This document shows, in pieces, positions 1-9,300 of a DNA stretch of 26,248 bases. Positions within the stretch are counted from its first letter, which is position 1; each line of letters opens with the position of its first letter. The stretch is from a virus: positions 1-26,248 of the IMG/VR virus record IMGVR_UViG_3300049259_000271; one strand, 5' to 3'. The notes beneath the pieces were generated by a model. That model had not been told where the DNA came from and did not search any database. It was given only the letters and a program-made list of their open reading frames with translations. The position numbers were made by a program, and so were the translations under genes.

Positions 1-1820
1 TCTACAACGCGGGCCGCTCCATGGGCGCGACCAAGAACGACCAGATCTGCGCGATCATGACGGCCATGCAGGAGTCCGGTCTCGTCAACCTGGACCACGG
101 TGACCTGGACTCCGTCGGCCTGTTCCAGCAGCGCCCCTCCCAGGGCTGGGGCACCAAGTCCCAGTGCATGGACCCGACATACGCGGCCAAGAAGTTCTTC
201 CAGACCCTGTTCAACATCACCAACCGGGCCAAGATGTCGCTCAGCGTCGTCTGCCAGAAGGTCCAGCGTTCGGCCTACCCGGACGCCTACGCCAAGCACC
301 AGCCCGCCGCGACGGCCATGGTCAACGACATGTCGAAGTCCGGCGGCACCTCGGACATCGTCACCTCGGGCAAGCCCTCCGCCGGGGCCACCGGCACCGC
401 GACCAACAAGCAGCTCATCCAGGTCGCCAAGGACCTCGTCACGACCTACCCGAGCATCCCGTACACCCAGAAGTACGGCGGGACCCAGCTCGCGGTCATC
501 TCGAAGAACCCGCCTCCCGGCCTGGACTGCTCCTCGTTCATCCAGGCGGTCGTACTGCGGGCGCTCGGCGGCCTCTACAACTTCCCGCGCACCACCACGA
601 CGCAGCTCCCCTTCTGCCGCAAGGTCTCGGTGGCGGTGGCCATGAAGACCCCAGGCGCACTGCTCTTCAAGGGCTCCCCGCCCCACCACGTCGAGATGAG
701 CATCGGCGACGGCAAGCACACGGTGGGAGCGCACCGCACGGGCACGTACGCCTCGGTCGAGGCCATCGGTGCCTCGTACTGGGACACGGGCGCCCTGATC
801 CCCCGGATCGACTACGGCACGCTGGGCATGGGAGATGGCTCTGCGGACGGCGGAACGACCACGGACACCCCAGGAGCCACGGCGGCCGGAACGGTCTATA
901 CGGACCCGTACAACACCACTCCGGGGTACAACGCCAACGACCCCTTCGACAAGCTCTTCGGGGACACGGCGTGGCAGCCGGTGGCGAGCCAGAAGAACGA
1001 CACCGGCTACATCCTCAGCCAGTCCCTGACCGGCATCAAGAGCCTGCTCAACGACCAGCCCTTGCTGCCGTACCTGAAGAACCTCTTCTCGGCGACCATG
1101 AGGTCCTTCTGCTCGGCTCCGAACGGCGACCTGATCTCCTGGTTCCCGGACTACTACGGCCTGTGGGGGACCTCGGCCAAGATGGTCGTGCAGCCGATCG
1201 AGGTGAAGGACTTCTCGGTCACCTGGGACGACAGCTTCTTCGTGACCCACCAGTTCGTCGCCACGACCCCGCAGGGAGGCGCCGGGCAGAACGGCCTCAA
1301 CCTGGCCACGGGGGAGGTCTCCTCGCTCGTGAGCGCGGCCCTGGATCCCCTGGTGGTCGCCCAGAACCTGAGCTACACGCGGGGTATCGCCTCGATCGAC
1401 ATCCCGGCCCTGATGTACGCCCTCTTCAAGGTCGACGCCACCGAGCAGGCGGCGTCGGACTTCGCCCAGTGGATCTACCAGCGCTTCGGCGCCCGGCCGG
1501 ACTTCCAGCAGCTTCCGAACCTCGTGGGGCCGTCGGCACAGTTCTTCGCCTCGATCTACTACTTCATGCGTCAGTGGGCATACCAATACAACGCCGACGT
1601 ACCCCTGACGTTCATGCCGGAGCTGTACCCCGGCATGTTGCTCCAGATCCCGGCCTTCAGCTTCCAGGGATACGTCAACTCGGTGACCCACAGCTTCCAG
1701 TTCGGGGACGACGGCTTCTTCAACACCACGGTGAACATCTCCGCCCCGGCCCGCCTCTCGGACACCGGCAACGCGGCGGACGTCCTGATCGGCCTGCCCC
1801 GCGCAGGCGGTCTGATCTGA
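1..1820 (+). CDS. Tail hub-like protein with lytic transglycosylase-like and NlpC/P60 domains (5'-truncated)
   Basis: The frame is open from base 3, so the true start lies left of the window; the ATG at 21 is internal to a conserved domain. Numbering from that ATG: residues 1-60 form the actinobacterial lysozyme/transglycosylase-like segment, with QESGL (Glu18 a candidate catalytic acid) and GLFQQRPSQGWGT. Residues 130-260 look like an NlpC/P60 peptidase, with the nucleophile in DCSSF (Cys170) and the basic residue in PHHVEMSIGDG (His223). The C-terminal 300 residues include PGMLLQIPAF followed by GYVNSVTHSFQFGDDG, a pattern I associate with baseplate hub proteins (gpD/gp27/XkdQ type). I infer a tail-tip protein that both builds the hub and opens peptidoglycan during DNA entry. 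Its place before the OB-fold and gp25-like genes supports this. The enzyme domains are fairly certain; the hub assignment is less so. Confidence 0.8.
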   Translation, partial: YNAGRSMGATKNDQICAIMTAMQESGLVNLDHGDLDSVGLFQQRPSQGWGTKSQCMDPTYAAKKFFQTLFNITNRAKMSLSVVCQKVQRSAYPDAYAKHQPAATAMVNDMSKSGGTSDIVTSGKPSAGATGTATNKQLIQVAKDLVTTYPSIPYTQKYGGTQLAVISKNPPPGLDCSSFIQAVVLRALGGLYNFPRTTTTQLPFCRKVSVAVAMKTPGALLFKGSPPHHVEMSIGDGKHTVGAHRTGTYASVEAIGASYWDTGALIPRIDYGTLGMGDGSADGGTTTDTPGATAAGTVYTDPYNTTPGYNANDPFDKLFGDTAWQPVASQKNDTGYILSQSLTGIKSLLNDQPLLPYLKNLFSATMRSFCSAPNGDLISWFPDYYGLWGTSAKMVVQPIEVKDFSVTWDDSFFVTHQFVATTPQGGAGQNGLNLATGEVSSLVSAALDPLVVAQNLSYTRGIASIDIPALMYALFKVDATEQAASDFAQWIYQRFGARPDFQQLPNLVGPSAQFFASIYYFMRQWAYQYNADVPLTFMPELYPGMLLQIPAFSFQGYVNSVTHSFQFGDDGFFNTTVNISAPARLSDTGNAADVLIGLPRAGGLI

Positions 1821-1830
1821 GGAGGGCGGC

Positions 1831-2637
1831 ATGTACCAGTCGGTCTTGGCCAAGCGGCAGGGCACCGGTTCCTCGGGAACCGGGTTCGCCTTCGTGCTCG
1901 TGGACATCAAAGAGGTTCATCCCGACACGAACATCTGCCTCGCGCGGGACGTGGACAACAACGCGAGCTACTACCAGCTCGGGCTGAACAAGCGCGGGGA
2001 AACCGCGTGGCCCCAGGTGGGGGAACAGTGGATCATCGACCGTTCGATGGGTCACTGGATGCTCCAGTGCAAGGTCACCGACACCCAGGCGCCGGTCTTC
2101 ACCGGCAACTTCTCCACGATGGACGCCGACCTTCTCCGCCTGGTGACGATCTTCCAGGGTCTCGGCCTGATCCAGGACGGCACGACGTCCGGCACGGTCC
2201 CGTCCATCACCGGCTCCAAGGCCCAGATCTCTCCGGCCGTCCAGCAGATCATCACGATCCTGGCCGCCAAAGGGGTCCTGCACGATGCCACGACGGCCGC
2301 CACGGTCGCGGTGGACACCTGGATCACCCCGACTCTCGCGGCGGGCTGGACGCCCTTCACTGCGGGTGTGGCGCCCCGCTTCAAGCTCAACTACGACAAC
2401 ACCGTGACCGTGGAGGGGCGGGCGGTCCCTCCGGGCACCGTGACGGCAGGAGATCTCGTCTTCACGATCGATGCCGGGTTCCAGCCGCCCGTCTCGAAGT
2501 ACTTCACGACCATGGTCGCCAACAGCGCGGTGGGCAACCTGATCTTCGGGGCCGATCGGAGCGTGAGGATCTGGGACTTCGGGGCCACCACGGTGACCCG
2601 GCTGCTCATGCAGTGCCGCTACTCGCTGCTGCCCTGA
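1831..2637 (+). CDS. OB-fold spike/tail-tip-like protein
   Basis: The 268-aa protein starts at ATG 1831 after a strong GGAGGG site, 10 bases past the previous stop. Residues 15-100 have the alternating strand pattern of a gp5/VgrG-type OB domain, including QVGEQWIIDRSMGHWMLQCK. The middle (about 100-170) is Thr/Ala-rich and may be helical. Residues 180-268 (GWTPF, then a strand-rich stretch with TVEGRAVPPGTV) resemble the small beta-sandwich head often found at the C-terminus of Gram-positive phage tail-tip proteins. Between the hub-like gene and the gp25-like gene, a central spike or a hub-attached binding protein is the natural reading. I did not recognise a specific family name, so the function is inferred from fold pattern and synteny. 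Confidence 0.6.
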   Translation: MYQSVLAKRQGTGSSGTGFAFVLVDIKEVHPDTNICLARDVDNNASYYQLGLNKRGETAWPQVGEQWIIDRSMGHWMLQCKVTDTQAPVFTGNFSTMDADLLRLVTIFQGLGLIQDGTTSGTVPSITGSKAQISPAVQQIITILAAKGVLHDATTAATVAVDTWITPTLAAGWTPFTAGVAPRFKLNYDNTVTVEGRAVPPGTVTAGDLVFTIDAGFQPPVSKYFTTMVANSAVGNLIFGADRSVRIWDFGATTVTRLLMQCRYSLLP

Positions 2638-2641
2638 TGTC

Positions 2642-2659
2642 CGGCGAACCTCCTCGCCG
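2642..2659 (+). promoter_or_regulatory. Hairpin with anti-Shine-Dalgarno loop upstream of the gp25-like gene
   Basis: CGGCGA (2642-2647) pairs with TCGCCG (2654-2659) around the loop ACCTCC. That loop is complementary to the AGGAGGT ribosome-binding site 12 bases downstream (2671-2677), so the two could pair as a pseudoknot and damp translation of the next gene. The pairing is visible in the sequence; a regulatory role is inference. Confidence 0.3.
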
Positions 2660-2682
2660 CTGAAAGGGTGAGGAGGTGGCCC

Positions 2683-3108
2683 ATGAAGACGCTGGCCCTG
2701 TCCGGCGGAGACCTGGTCCTGGGGTCCGGCGGACTCCAGATGCTGGACGGCCCTGCCAAGATCCGCCAGGACGTGGCGCTGTGTCTGGGCGAGGAGTACG
2801 GGCTCGACCCCTACCATTCCGGCTGGGGCTCTGTGCTGAAGAAGTACATCGGCCTCCCCATCACCGGGGACACGCCCATGCTGGTCCAGGCCGAGGTGAA
2901 CCGGGTCCTCCAGCAGTACATCACCAACCAGCAGGCCCGTCTGGACGCTGCCGCGCTGAACAACCAGCAGCACACCGTCACGACGAACGAGATCATCCGT
3001 ACGGTGAACTCGGTCGACGTCTCCGTGCTGTTCGACACGGTCTCGGTCCTGATCAACCTCACGACCATGGCCGGACAGACGATGACGATCTCCAGGACGG
3101 TGAGCTAG
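2683..3108 (+). CDS. gp25-like baseplate wedge protein
   Basis: I place the start at ATG 2683, not GTG 2668, because AGGAGG at 2671-2676 is correctly spaced for the ATG and would lie inside the longer version. The 141-aa product has the size and layout of T4 gp25/P2 W-type wedge proteins: an N-terminal strand segment (LALSGGDLVLGSGGLQMLDG), KIRQDVALCLGEEYG, a GWGSVLKKYIG segment, a central helix with VQAEVNRVLQQYITNQQARL, and C-terminal strands. It directly precedes the baseplate J-like gene, the usual W-J order. In known baseplates this protein joins wedges to the tube/sheath base. The family call rests on pattern plus synteny. Confidence 0.7.
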   Translation: MKTLALSGGDLVLGSGGLQMLDGPAKIRQDVALCLGEEYGLDPYHSGWGSVLKKYIGLPITGDTPMLVQAEVNRVLQQYITNQQARLDAAALNNQQHTVTTNEIIRTVNSVDVSVLFDTVSVLINLTTMAGQTMTISRTVS

Positions 3109-4937
3109 TGGCGACCACTCAGGCGGACATCGCCTCCCAGATGAAGGCCGCCCTCACGGTCTCCATGCCGGAGCTGGACACCTCCGTGGGAACCCCGGCG
3201 GCCAAGATCCTGGACGCGGTGGCAGGCTCCGTCTCGGACGCGTATGTGGAGAACCAGCTCCTGACGTACACGTACGACATCGACTCCAAGACCGATGCCG
3301 ACCTGGACAGCTTCTGCCAGCTCTTCGGCATCGCGCGGCTTCCGGCCAAGCGGGCGACCGGCACGGTCACCTTCACCCGGGGGTCGGAGAACACTGACGC
3401 GATCGTGTTCATCCCGATCAACTTCCAGATCACCTCGTCGACCGACACCGGGATCATCTTCCAGACGGTCACCGGCGCGACCATGAACGTGGGGACTCTC
3501 TCGGTCTCCGTTCCGGTCCAGGCGGTCGACGCGGGCCCCGGCGGCAACATCGGCCCGAACCTGATCACGAACATGTCCTCGCCCATCCAGGGTGTGGCCT
3601 CGGTGACCAACACGGCGGCCACCACCGGCGGTGTGGACCAGGAGACGGATACCGCGCTGCGGGCCCGCTGGAAGGCCACGGTCTTCCGGAACATGGCGGG
3701 CACCGAGGACATGTTCCTCGGCATCGCCCTGAATGATCCCGACTGCTTCGCGGCCCAGGTGGTCACGGCCACCAAGTCGATCCGGGAGCAGGTTCAGATC
3801 GTCTCCGGCGCCGCAACCTCCACGGTCAACGACGCCAAGTACGTCTTCGGCACGCCGGTCTTCCTCGGTGAGGACATCGACAACGGCGACGTCTTCGTGA
3901 ACGGACACGACTACACCTTCACCGCGACCGTGCCTCCCACGGTGACCGTGAACAACGCCACGGTGATCCCCGACGGCACGATCTGTGACCTGGAGTACCA
4001 GTACACGCCGAACGCCTCCCGGTCGGACCCGGCCAACGCGATCCTGAACCGGATCGACGTATGGTGTGCGGGTGCCCGCGCGGTGGCTGCTCAGCAGTCC
4101 ACGGTTTTTAAAAACACGGTCACCTTCACCACCTCCGGCACGATGAACCGGACGGGCTTCGTACGGCCGGACGGCACCAACCCGACCAACGCGAACGTGT
4201 ACATCCCGCTCGCGTATGGGCCGATCCTCACGGTCTCTCCGACGATCACCATCGCGTCCACGACGTACGGTCTCGCCACGGTCGCCAACCCCATGGGCAC
4301 GGTCACCGGCGGGGTCACGTACGCCTACCAGATCGTCCACGACAACACCTCGGCCGGATGGACGCCCATGTCCCGCTTCGGCCTGGAGTGGAACGCGGGG
4401 ACCCTCCCGGCCAACAACGCGGTCTTCACCGTGGGCGTGGACGGCGCGTACACGTACAACGACATCCCCACGGCCGTGCAGAAGGAGATCGACTCCTGGC
4501 GCCTGGCCGGTACGGACGCGCGGGCGCATCAGGCGACCAACGCCCTGCTGCGCTTCTCCTTCGCGATCATGTACGACCGGAACGCCTACCCGCCCCAGGT
4601 CAATCAGGCGATCAACTCGGCCCTGTCGAGCTGGCTCAACTCGCTCGGACTCTCGGCCGTGGTCCAGGTCTCCGACGCCCTCCAGACCGTCCACAACGTG
4701 CCCGGCGTGGACAACGTCCGCTTCCTCAACGGTTCGGACTACCCGACCTGGACTTTCCCCACCACGAACAACTTCGCGGTAGGCGTCCAGCGCCTGACCC
4801 CTACCGGAACCGTGCAGACCTCGTACGTCACCTCCACCGGCCGCTCGCTGGACGTGAACTTCACCGACTCCGAGGTCCCGCAGTTCGGCGGAGGCATCTA
4901 CGCACAGAAGGCCCAGAACTCGTGGGGGGCGTACTGA
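3108..4937 (+). CDS. Baseplate J-like protein
   Basis: Translation starts at GTG 3108, whose G is the last base of the preceding TAG stop, indicating coupled translation. The frame is also open upstream (from 2676), but that part overlaps the gp25-like gene out of frame and is a shadow. Of 609 residues, about 125-195 carry the Baseplate_J core: VPVQAVDAGPGGNIGPNLI, then GGVDQETDTALRARWK. The C-terminal part (VNQAINSALSSWLNSLGLSAVV onward) fits the helical and ferredoxin-like end of J/gp6 proteins. It is longer than the usual 350-480 residues because of a beta-rich insertion at roughly residues 240-460. J proteins form the wedge ring of the baseplate. The 12-bp palindrome GTTTTTAAAAAC lies at 4104-4115 in the insertion. 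Confidence 0.85.
   Translation: MATTQADIASQMKAALTVSMPELDTSVGTPAAKILDAVAGSVSDAYVENQLLTYTYDIDSKTDADLDSFCQLFGIARLPAKRATGTVTFTRGSENTDAIVFIPINFQITSSTDTGIIFQTVTGATMNVGTLSVSVPVQAVDAGPGGNIGPNLITNMSSPIQGVASVTNTAATTGGVDQETDTALRARWKATVFRNMAGTEDMFLGIALNDPDCFAAQVVTATKSIREQVQIVSGAATSTVNDAKYVFGTPVFLGEDIDNGDVFVNGHDYTFTATVPPTVTVNNATVIPDGTICDLEYQYTPNASRSDPANAILNRIDVWCAGARAVAAQQSTVFKNTVTFTTSGTMNRTGFVRPDGTNPTNANVYIPLAYGPILTVSPTITIASTTYGLATVANPMGTVTGGVTYAYQIVHDNTSAGWTPMSRFGLEWNAGTLPANNAVFTVGVDGAYTYNDIPTAVQKEIDSWRLAGTDARAHQATNALLRFSFAIMYDRNAYPPQVNQAINSALSSWLNSLGLSAVVQVSDALQTVHNVPGVDNVRFLNGSDYPTWTFPTTNNFAVGVQRLTPTGTVQTSYVTSTGRSLDVNFTDSEVPQFGGGIYAQKAQNSWGAY
4104..4115. repeat. Palindrome GTTTTTAAAAAC, copy 1
   Basis: This perfect 12-bp palindrome sits inside the baseplate J-like gene, read as Val-Phe-Lys-Asn with codons (gtt, ttt, aaa) that the surrounding gene rarely uses. 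The same 12-mer recurs at 16910-16921 and 20774-20785. Confidence 0.85.
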
Positions 4938-4938
4938 G

Positions 4939-6312
4939 ATGACGACGCCGATCTTCAATCAGTCGACGAGCTTCTTCGACACCTCGGCGACGACGAACAC
5001 CGGGATCATCCCGCTCCAGTCGGACCCGGCCGGACCGGCTGTCACGGGCGTCGAGCGCGCCACGAACATGCTGCTCCCGGACGCTCCGACGATGCAGCAG
5101 CTCAGCAACTTCCCGGACGACCTGTACGACCTGCGGGAGACTTCGGCGCTCGTACGGCTCATGAAGGTGCTGCTCGGCGACGCTGGGGTGGGCCAGCTCC
5201 GCAAGCGCACCATGGTGACCCGGCTGGAGTCGGCCCTCAACGGGGCGAACTTCTTCGACCTGGACCGCTTCTACGGCGCCATCTTCGGTGCCCTGCGCAA
5301 CCCGGCCGAAGCCCTCGTGATCAATCCCATGGACGACGTCGCCACGCCGGACGAGTGGGACTCGATCAAGGCGGCCGACGCCTCGTTCCGAGAGCGCATC
5401 TCCGAGCTGGCGAAGGCCATCGCCATGGGGGGCACCATCCCGGGCCTCCAGCAGGCCGCTGAGGCCATCGTGCAGGCCCCGGTGGACATCTACGAGTCCT
5501 GGCAGCTCCTGGACGCCTACGGGGACGTTCTCAGCTCCAGCCCCAACACCTGGGACGAGACCGAGGTCCTCTTCCCGACCTGGCAGAGCTTTCCGTCCAC
5601 CACGACCTGGAATCGCGTGGAGGGCACCATTCAGGTCGGCCGGACCAATACCCTCTCGCGCTCCGAGATCATCGTGCGGCCCCGGAAGGACTACGCCTCC
5701 ACGCCGGAGCACATCTACGACTTCCCGCGCGAGGAGAACGCGATCGTCCGCGTACTCCAGAAGCTGCGCCCGGCAGGAACGATCGTCACCGTCGACCCCG
5801 ACATGGGCGACCCCTACGTGGCCACGAGCATCTCCGGCCTCCAGGCCGACTCGGAGTTCTGGGAGATCGTCCCCAAGGTCCAGCCCAAGAGCGGACTGAT
5901 CGGCGAGGCCACCGCCGTCTACCCGTACTCCACCCAGCAGTCGGCCGCCAACGCCGCCACGGTGGCCGCAGGAGGCATCGTCCCCGCTGACGTCCACCGA
6001 GTGCTCCCCATCCCTCCCTGGGTCGCCTCGCAGGGCAAGACGTGGTCGTACAACGGCTCGATCTCGGCCGTCACCTCGTACACATTCGCGCCGCCCGACT
6101 CGACAGACATCCTGGACGCTCAGGACAGCACTGCGAGCGCGTACGCGGACGACCAGACCGTGGTCTACCGGGACGGCACGGAGGTGCGCTACACGGCCCG
6201 CAAGGGGGTCCTGAGCGCCCAGCAGGCCACGGCGGCCCAGACGGTCGCGGACGGATCCCTGGTGGCCCACCCGTACACCGGCGACCGGAAGGCCGTACTG
6301 AGCCATGACTAG
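4939..6312 (+). CDS. Baseplate/tail protein of unknown family (possibly gpI-like role)
   Basis: The 457-aa product starts at ATG 4939, one base after the J-gene stop. Its N-terminal third is helical (LLPDAPTMQQLSNFPDDLYD; RLMKVLLGDAGVGQLRKRTM; FYGAIFGALRNPAEAL). The C-terminal half is strand-rich with many aromatic residues (HIYDFPREENAIVRVLQKLRP; SEFWEIVPKVQPKS). I see no catalytic motif or membrane segment. The slot after W-like and J-like genes is where P2-type phages place gpI, which joins baseplate to fibres, so a similar linking role is plausible. This is a positional inference only. The last eight bases overlap the start of the next gene. Confidence 0.5.
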   Translation: MTTPIFNQSTSFFDTSATTNTGIIPLQSDPAGPAVTGVERATNMLLPDAPTMQQLSNFPDDLYDLRETSALVRLMKVLLGDAGVGQLRKRTMVTRLESALNGANFFDLDRFYGAIFGALRNPAEALVINPMDDVATPDEWDSIKAADASFRERISELAKAIAMGGTIPGLQQAAEAIVQAPVDIYESWQLLDAYGDVLSSSPNTWDETEVLFPTWQSFPSTTTWNRVEGTIQVGRTNTLSRSEIIVRPRKDYASTPEHIYDFPREENAIVRVLQKLRPAGTIVTVDPDMGDPYVATSISGLQADSEFWEIVPKVQPKSGLIGEATAVYPYSTQQSAANAATVAAGGIVPADVHRVLPIPPWVASQGKTWSYNGSISAVTSYTFAPPDSTDILDAQDSTASAYADDQTVVYRDGTEVRYTARKGVLSAQQATAAQTVADGSLVAHPYTGDRKAVLSHD

Positions 6313-9300
6313 TGTCCAGATCGTCCCGGGAGACCTCGGCCTGCCGTCGCTGTCCAGCCTGTACGTGGACGGCATGCCGATCAACAACCTCATGGCGGTC
6401 CTGGAACTCAACGCCGCCTGGATCGCCCGGCTGCGGGAGGCACAGGACCAGCAGTTCTGGTCCACTCCTCCCCGCGCGAACACCGACCGGACCCGGGAGG
6501 TCATGGAGGTCTCGCTGAACGCCCCTCAGCGGATCAACTTCGTCTCCCTCTCCGTGGCGCACTTCCCCCACCGCGCCTGGGTCCAGTACCTGAACGCGGA
6601 CGGGGTCTGGCAGACCCTGAAGCAGTCCTCGGGCCTGTACGCGTCCATGTCCGTCCAGGAGTCTGTGCCCCTGGTCATTTCCTCCGGCGTCAACAGCGCC
6701 TCGAAGGCCCACTACCAGCACTTTGGCGCTGGACACTGGACGCCCTACCGGATCAAGGTCGAGCCCGTCACGGCGACCCGGCTGCGCGTCGTCATGGCCC
6801 GCATCCCGGCCGACGCGGCCCCCATCAACACCCTGCGGCAGAAGGTCGCGTACTGCCTGGGGGTCAAGGACTTCTCGGTCGGCTACGAGGCCACCAGCGA
6901 TACCGACGTACCCGTGGTGACCCGCTCCGGCGACGTACCCACGGAGTCCTCCGTCATCGCGTCCTCCACGGACATCCTCGGCTCCTCGGTGAATTACGTC
7001 GTCCGTGCCAACAGGGCGGCCGACCTGCTCGCCGGACGCAGCCAGTGGAAGTCCGGTCCCCAGCCGCTCGCAACGGCCGTGGTGAACCTCTACGTGGACG
7101 CCCGCGACTCCAGGGGCAACCCGCAGATCATCGAGAAGTTCTTCCTGGACCCGCTCCACACCGGGTCCACCATGAACCTCTACTACTCCCTGGACGATCC
7201 CTCCCCGCTGCGCTTCCGTGCCTCGGAGACCCCTCTCGCCTTCCCCATGACGCGGCCCTTCGGCGCGACGATGCCGGAATCCGCCGACGACGGGATCCTC
7301 TTCCCGATCACCACGGCCTTCCTGGACATCGACAACAAGGCCGTCCAGTTCGACCCGCGCAAGCCCTTCCAGTTCGGTATGCAGGTCCAGCCCCAGTTCC
7401 CCTCCACGGACACTGGCGACTCGGTGATCTACGACGACGGGGTCCTGAAGATCTTCTTCGGGCCCGACCCCACCGGCGTGGGGAGCGACGGGGTCTTCCA
7501 GGTCTCCCTGGGCACGATCCTGCTGAGCTATCCCGAACTGGTCTTCGACTTCAACGCGCGCCTGCGGTTCGTCCTCCAGTACGACGGCACCGACCTGACG
7601 CTGTTCACCCCGGTTCCGACCACGGGCGACGAGCTGGCCGAGGGGACCCTCTTCAAGAGCATCTCCTCCGTCTCCGGAGACATCCCGGACGACACCGAGC
7701 GCCCGGACACCCTCCGGGTCGGTGGAGACCTCACGGCCGCTCCCGAGGACGCTGTACCGGCCAACGCCCGGCTGCTCTCCCTGTACATCAAGACCGGCAA
7801 CCCGGACACGGTCACTCAGTTCGCCAAGTTCTGGCTGGACCCGTCGAGCTTCGTGGTGACCCCGGAGTACCCGGTGGGTGTCCTGCCGACGGACAACGCG
7901 ATCCTGCGGTACGACCCCTCACAGCGCACGGACGGCGTCGAGTCGCTGAACCCCTACGGCTTCCTCGGCGGCCCGGCGGTCGTCTACGAGGAGGTCAACT
8001 GGACGCCGATCGGCAGGGACTACCAGCTCAAGAAGGGTTTCTACGACTTCGACCCGACCAGGGCCCGGTTCTTCAAGCTGGAGTTCTCGAACCTGATCGC
8101 GGAGCCGTACGAGACCGACCAGCCCGTGGTCCTGACGGCCAAAATCTTCGCCCAGAAGCAGACCACCACGTCATCGATCGAGAAGGCCACAGCGACCAGC
8201 TCGAACACGGGCGGATCCGGTGTGCAGACCAACGCTACGGTGGCCGTGGTCAACCGTTACGCGGACCAGACCCTCCTGACGGCTTCCGGCTCCTCGGCGA
8301 CCAATACGACCAACCAGACGGCCACGTACCTGCCGACCGAGGCCCAGTACGTCAAGGACCCCCAGGGCGCCGCCCTCATGTCCCAGACGGCCGCCTACTG
8401 GAACTTCTCGCAGCAGAATCCCAAGACGACGATGCCCCGGCAGTCGGTCTCGGGCCAGCACTACTACGAGACGGTCACGGTCGCGACCAACAAGCGGGTG
8501 GCGTACTTCGTCGGTCTGTCCTCGATCATCATGTACCGGCAGAACCGGCAGATCGCCGACGACGAGGACCAGTACCTGGAGCTGTTCCACGACGATCAGG
8601 ACCTGATCTACGAAGAGGGCGTGCCGAACTGGTCTCTGGGGGAGGGGCAGATCTACACGTCCCCCTCGCTCGGGGCCCCGGTCACCATGACCTCCCAGCC
8701 CCTGAACTCTTTCCGCAGGGTGCGCGGGCTCCAGTTCGCCACCACGCAGTCGGCGCCCAAGCAGCTCCTGCTGGATCCCGACTTCGACGACCTCTCCCTC
8801 CAGTACTGGCAGCCGCTGGGAGACGCCTCGATCGTTCCCGACCCGTACTTCAACACCAACGTCGGCTCGCTGGTGAAGATCACGCGCGCCGGGGCACCGG
8901 TGACCTGGTCCTCCATGGAGGAGAACGGGACCTGGAACCAGATCGAGGACCTGGACCCCAACCCCTACAAGCCGACCTACGACCTGATCCAGGGAGACAT
9001 CTCCTCGGCCTCCACCGGCGGCATCCAGTCCTTCCAGGACCTGGACGTCTCCCCGATCGGCAAGCTCTACGCGGCGGCCCGCATCCTGGCTCCGGCGGAC
9101 CTGAGCGCCCCCGTCACCCTCCAGCTCGTGAACGGTGACGGCACGGTGCTCGCGCAGGAGTCGACGACGGCTTCGGCCGGACAGATCGTGGAGTGGTCGG
9201 TCGAGTACAACATCGGCACCGGCGGAGTACCGTCCGGCACCCTCCTGTGGTCCGCCGTGGAGGGGCTGGCGGCCGACTGGGACGGGCTGGAGGCCATCGG

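Noticed and set aside
2676-3107. Upstream extension of the baseplate J-like frame
   Set aside because: It lies out of frame within the gp25-like gene and has an Arg/Pro/His-rich shadow composition; GTG 3108 at the stop-start junction is the natural start.
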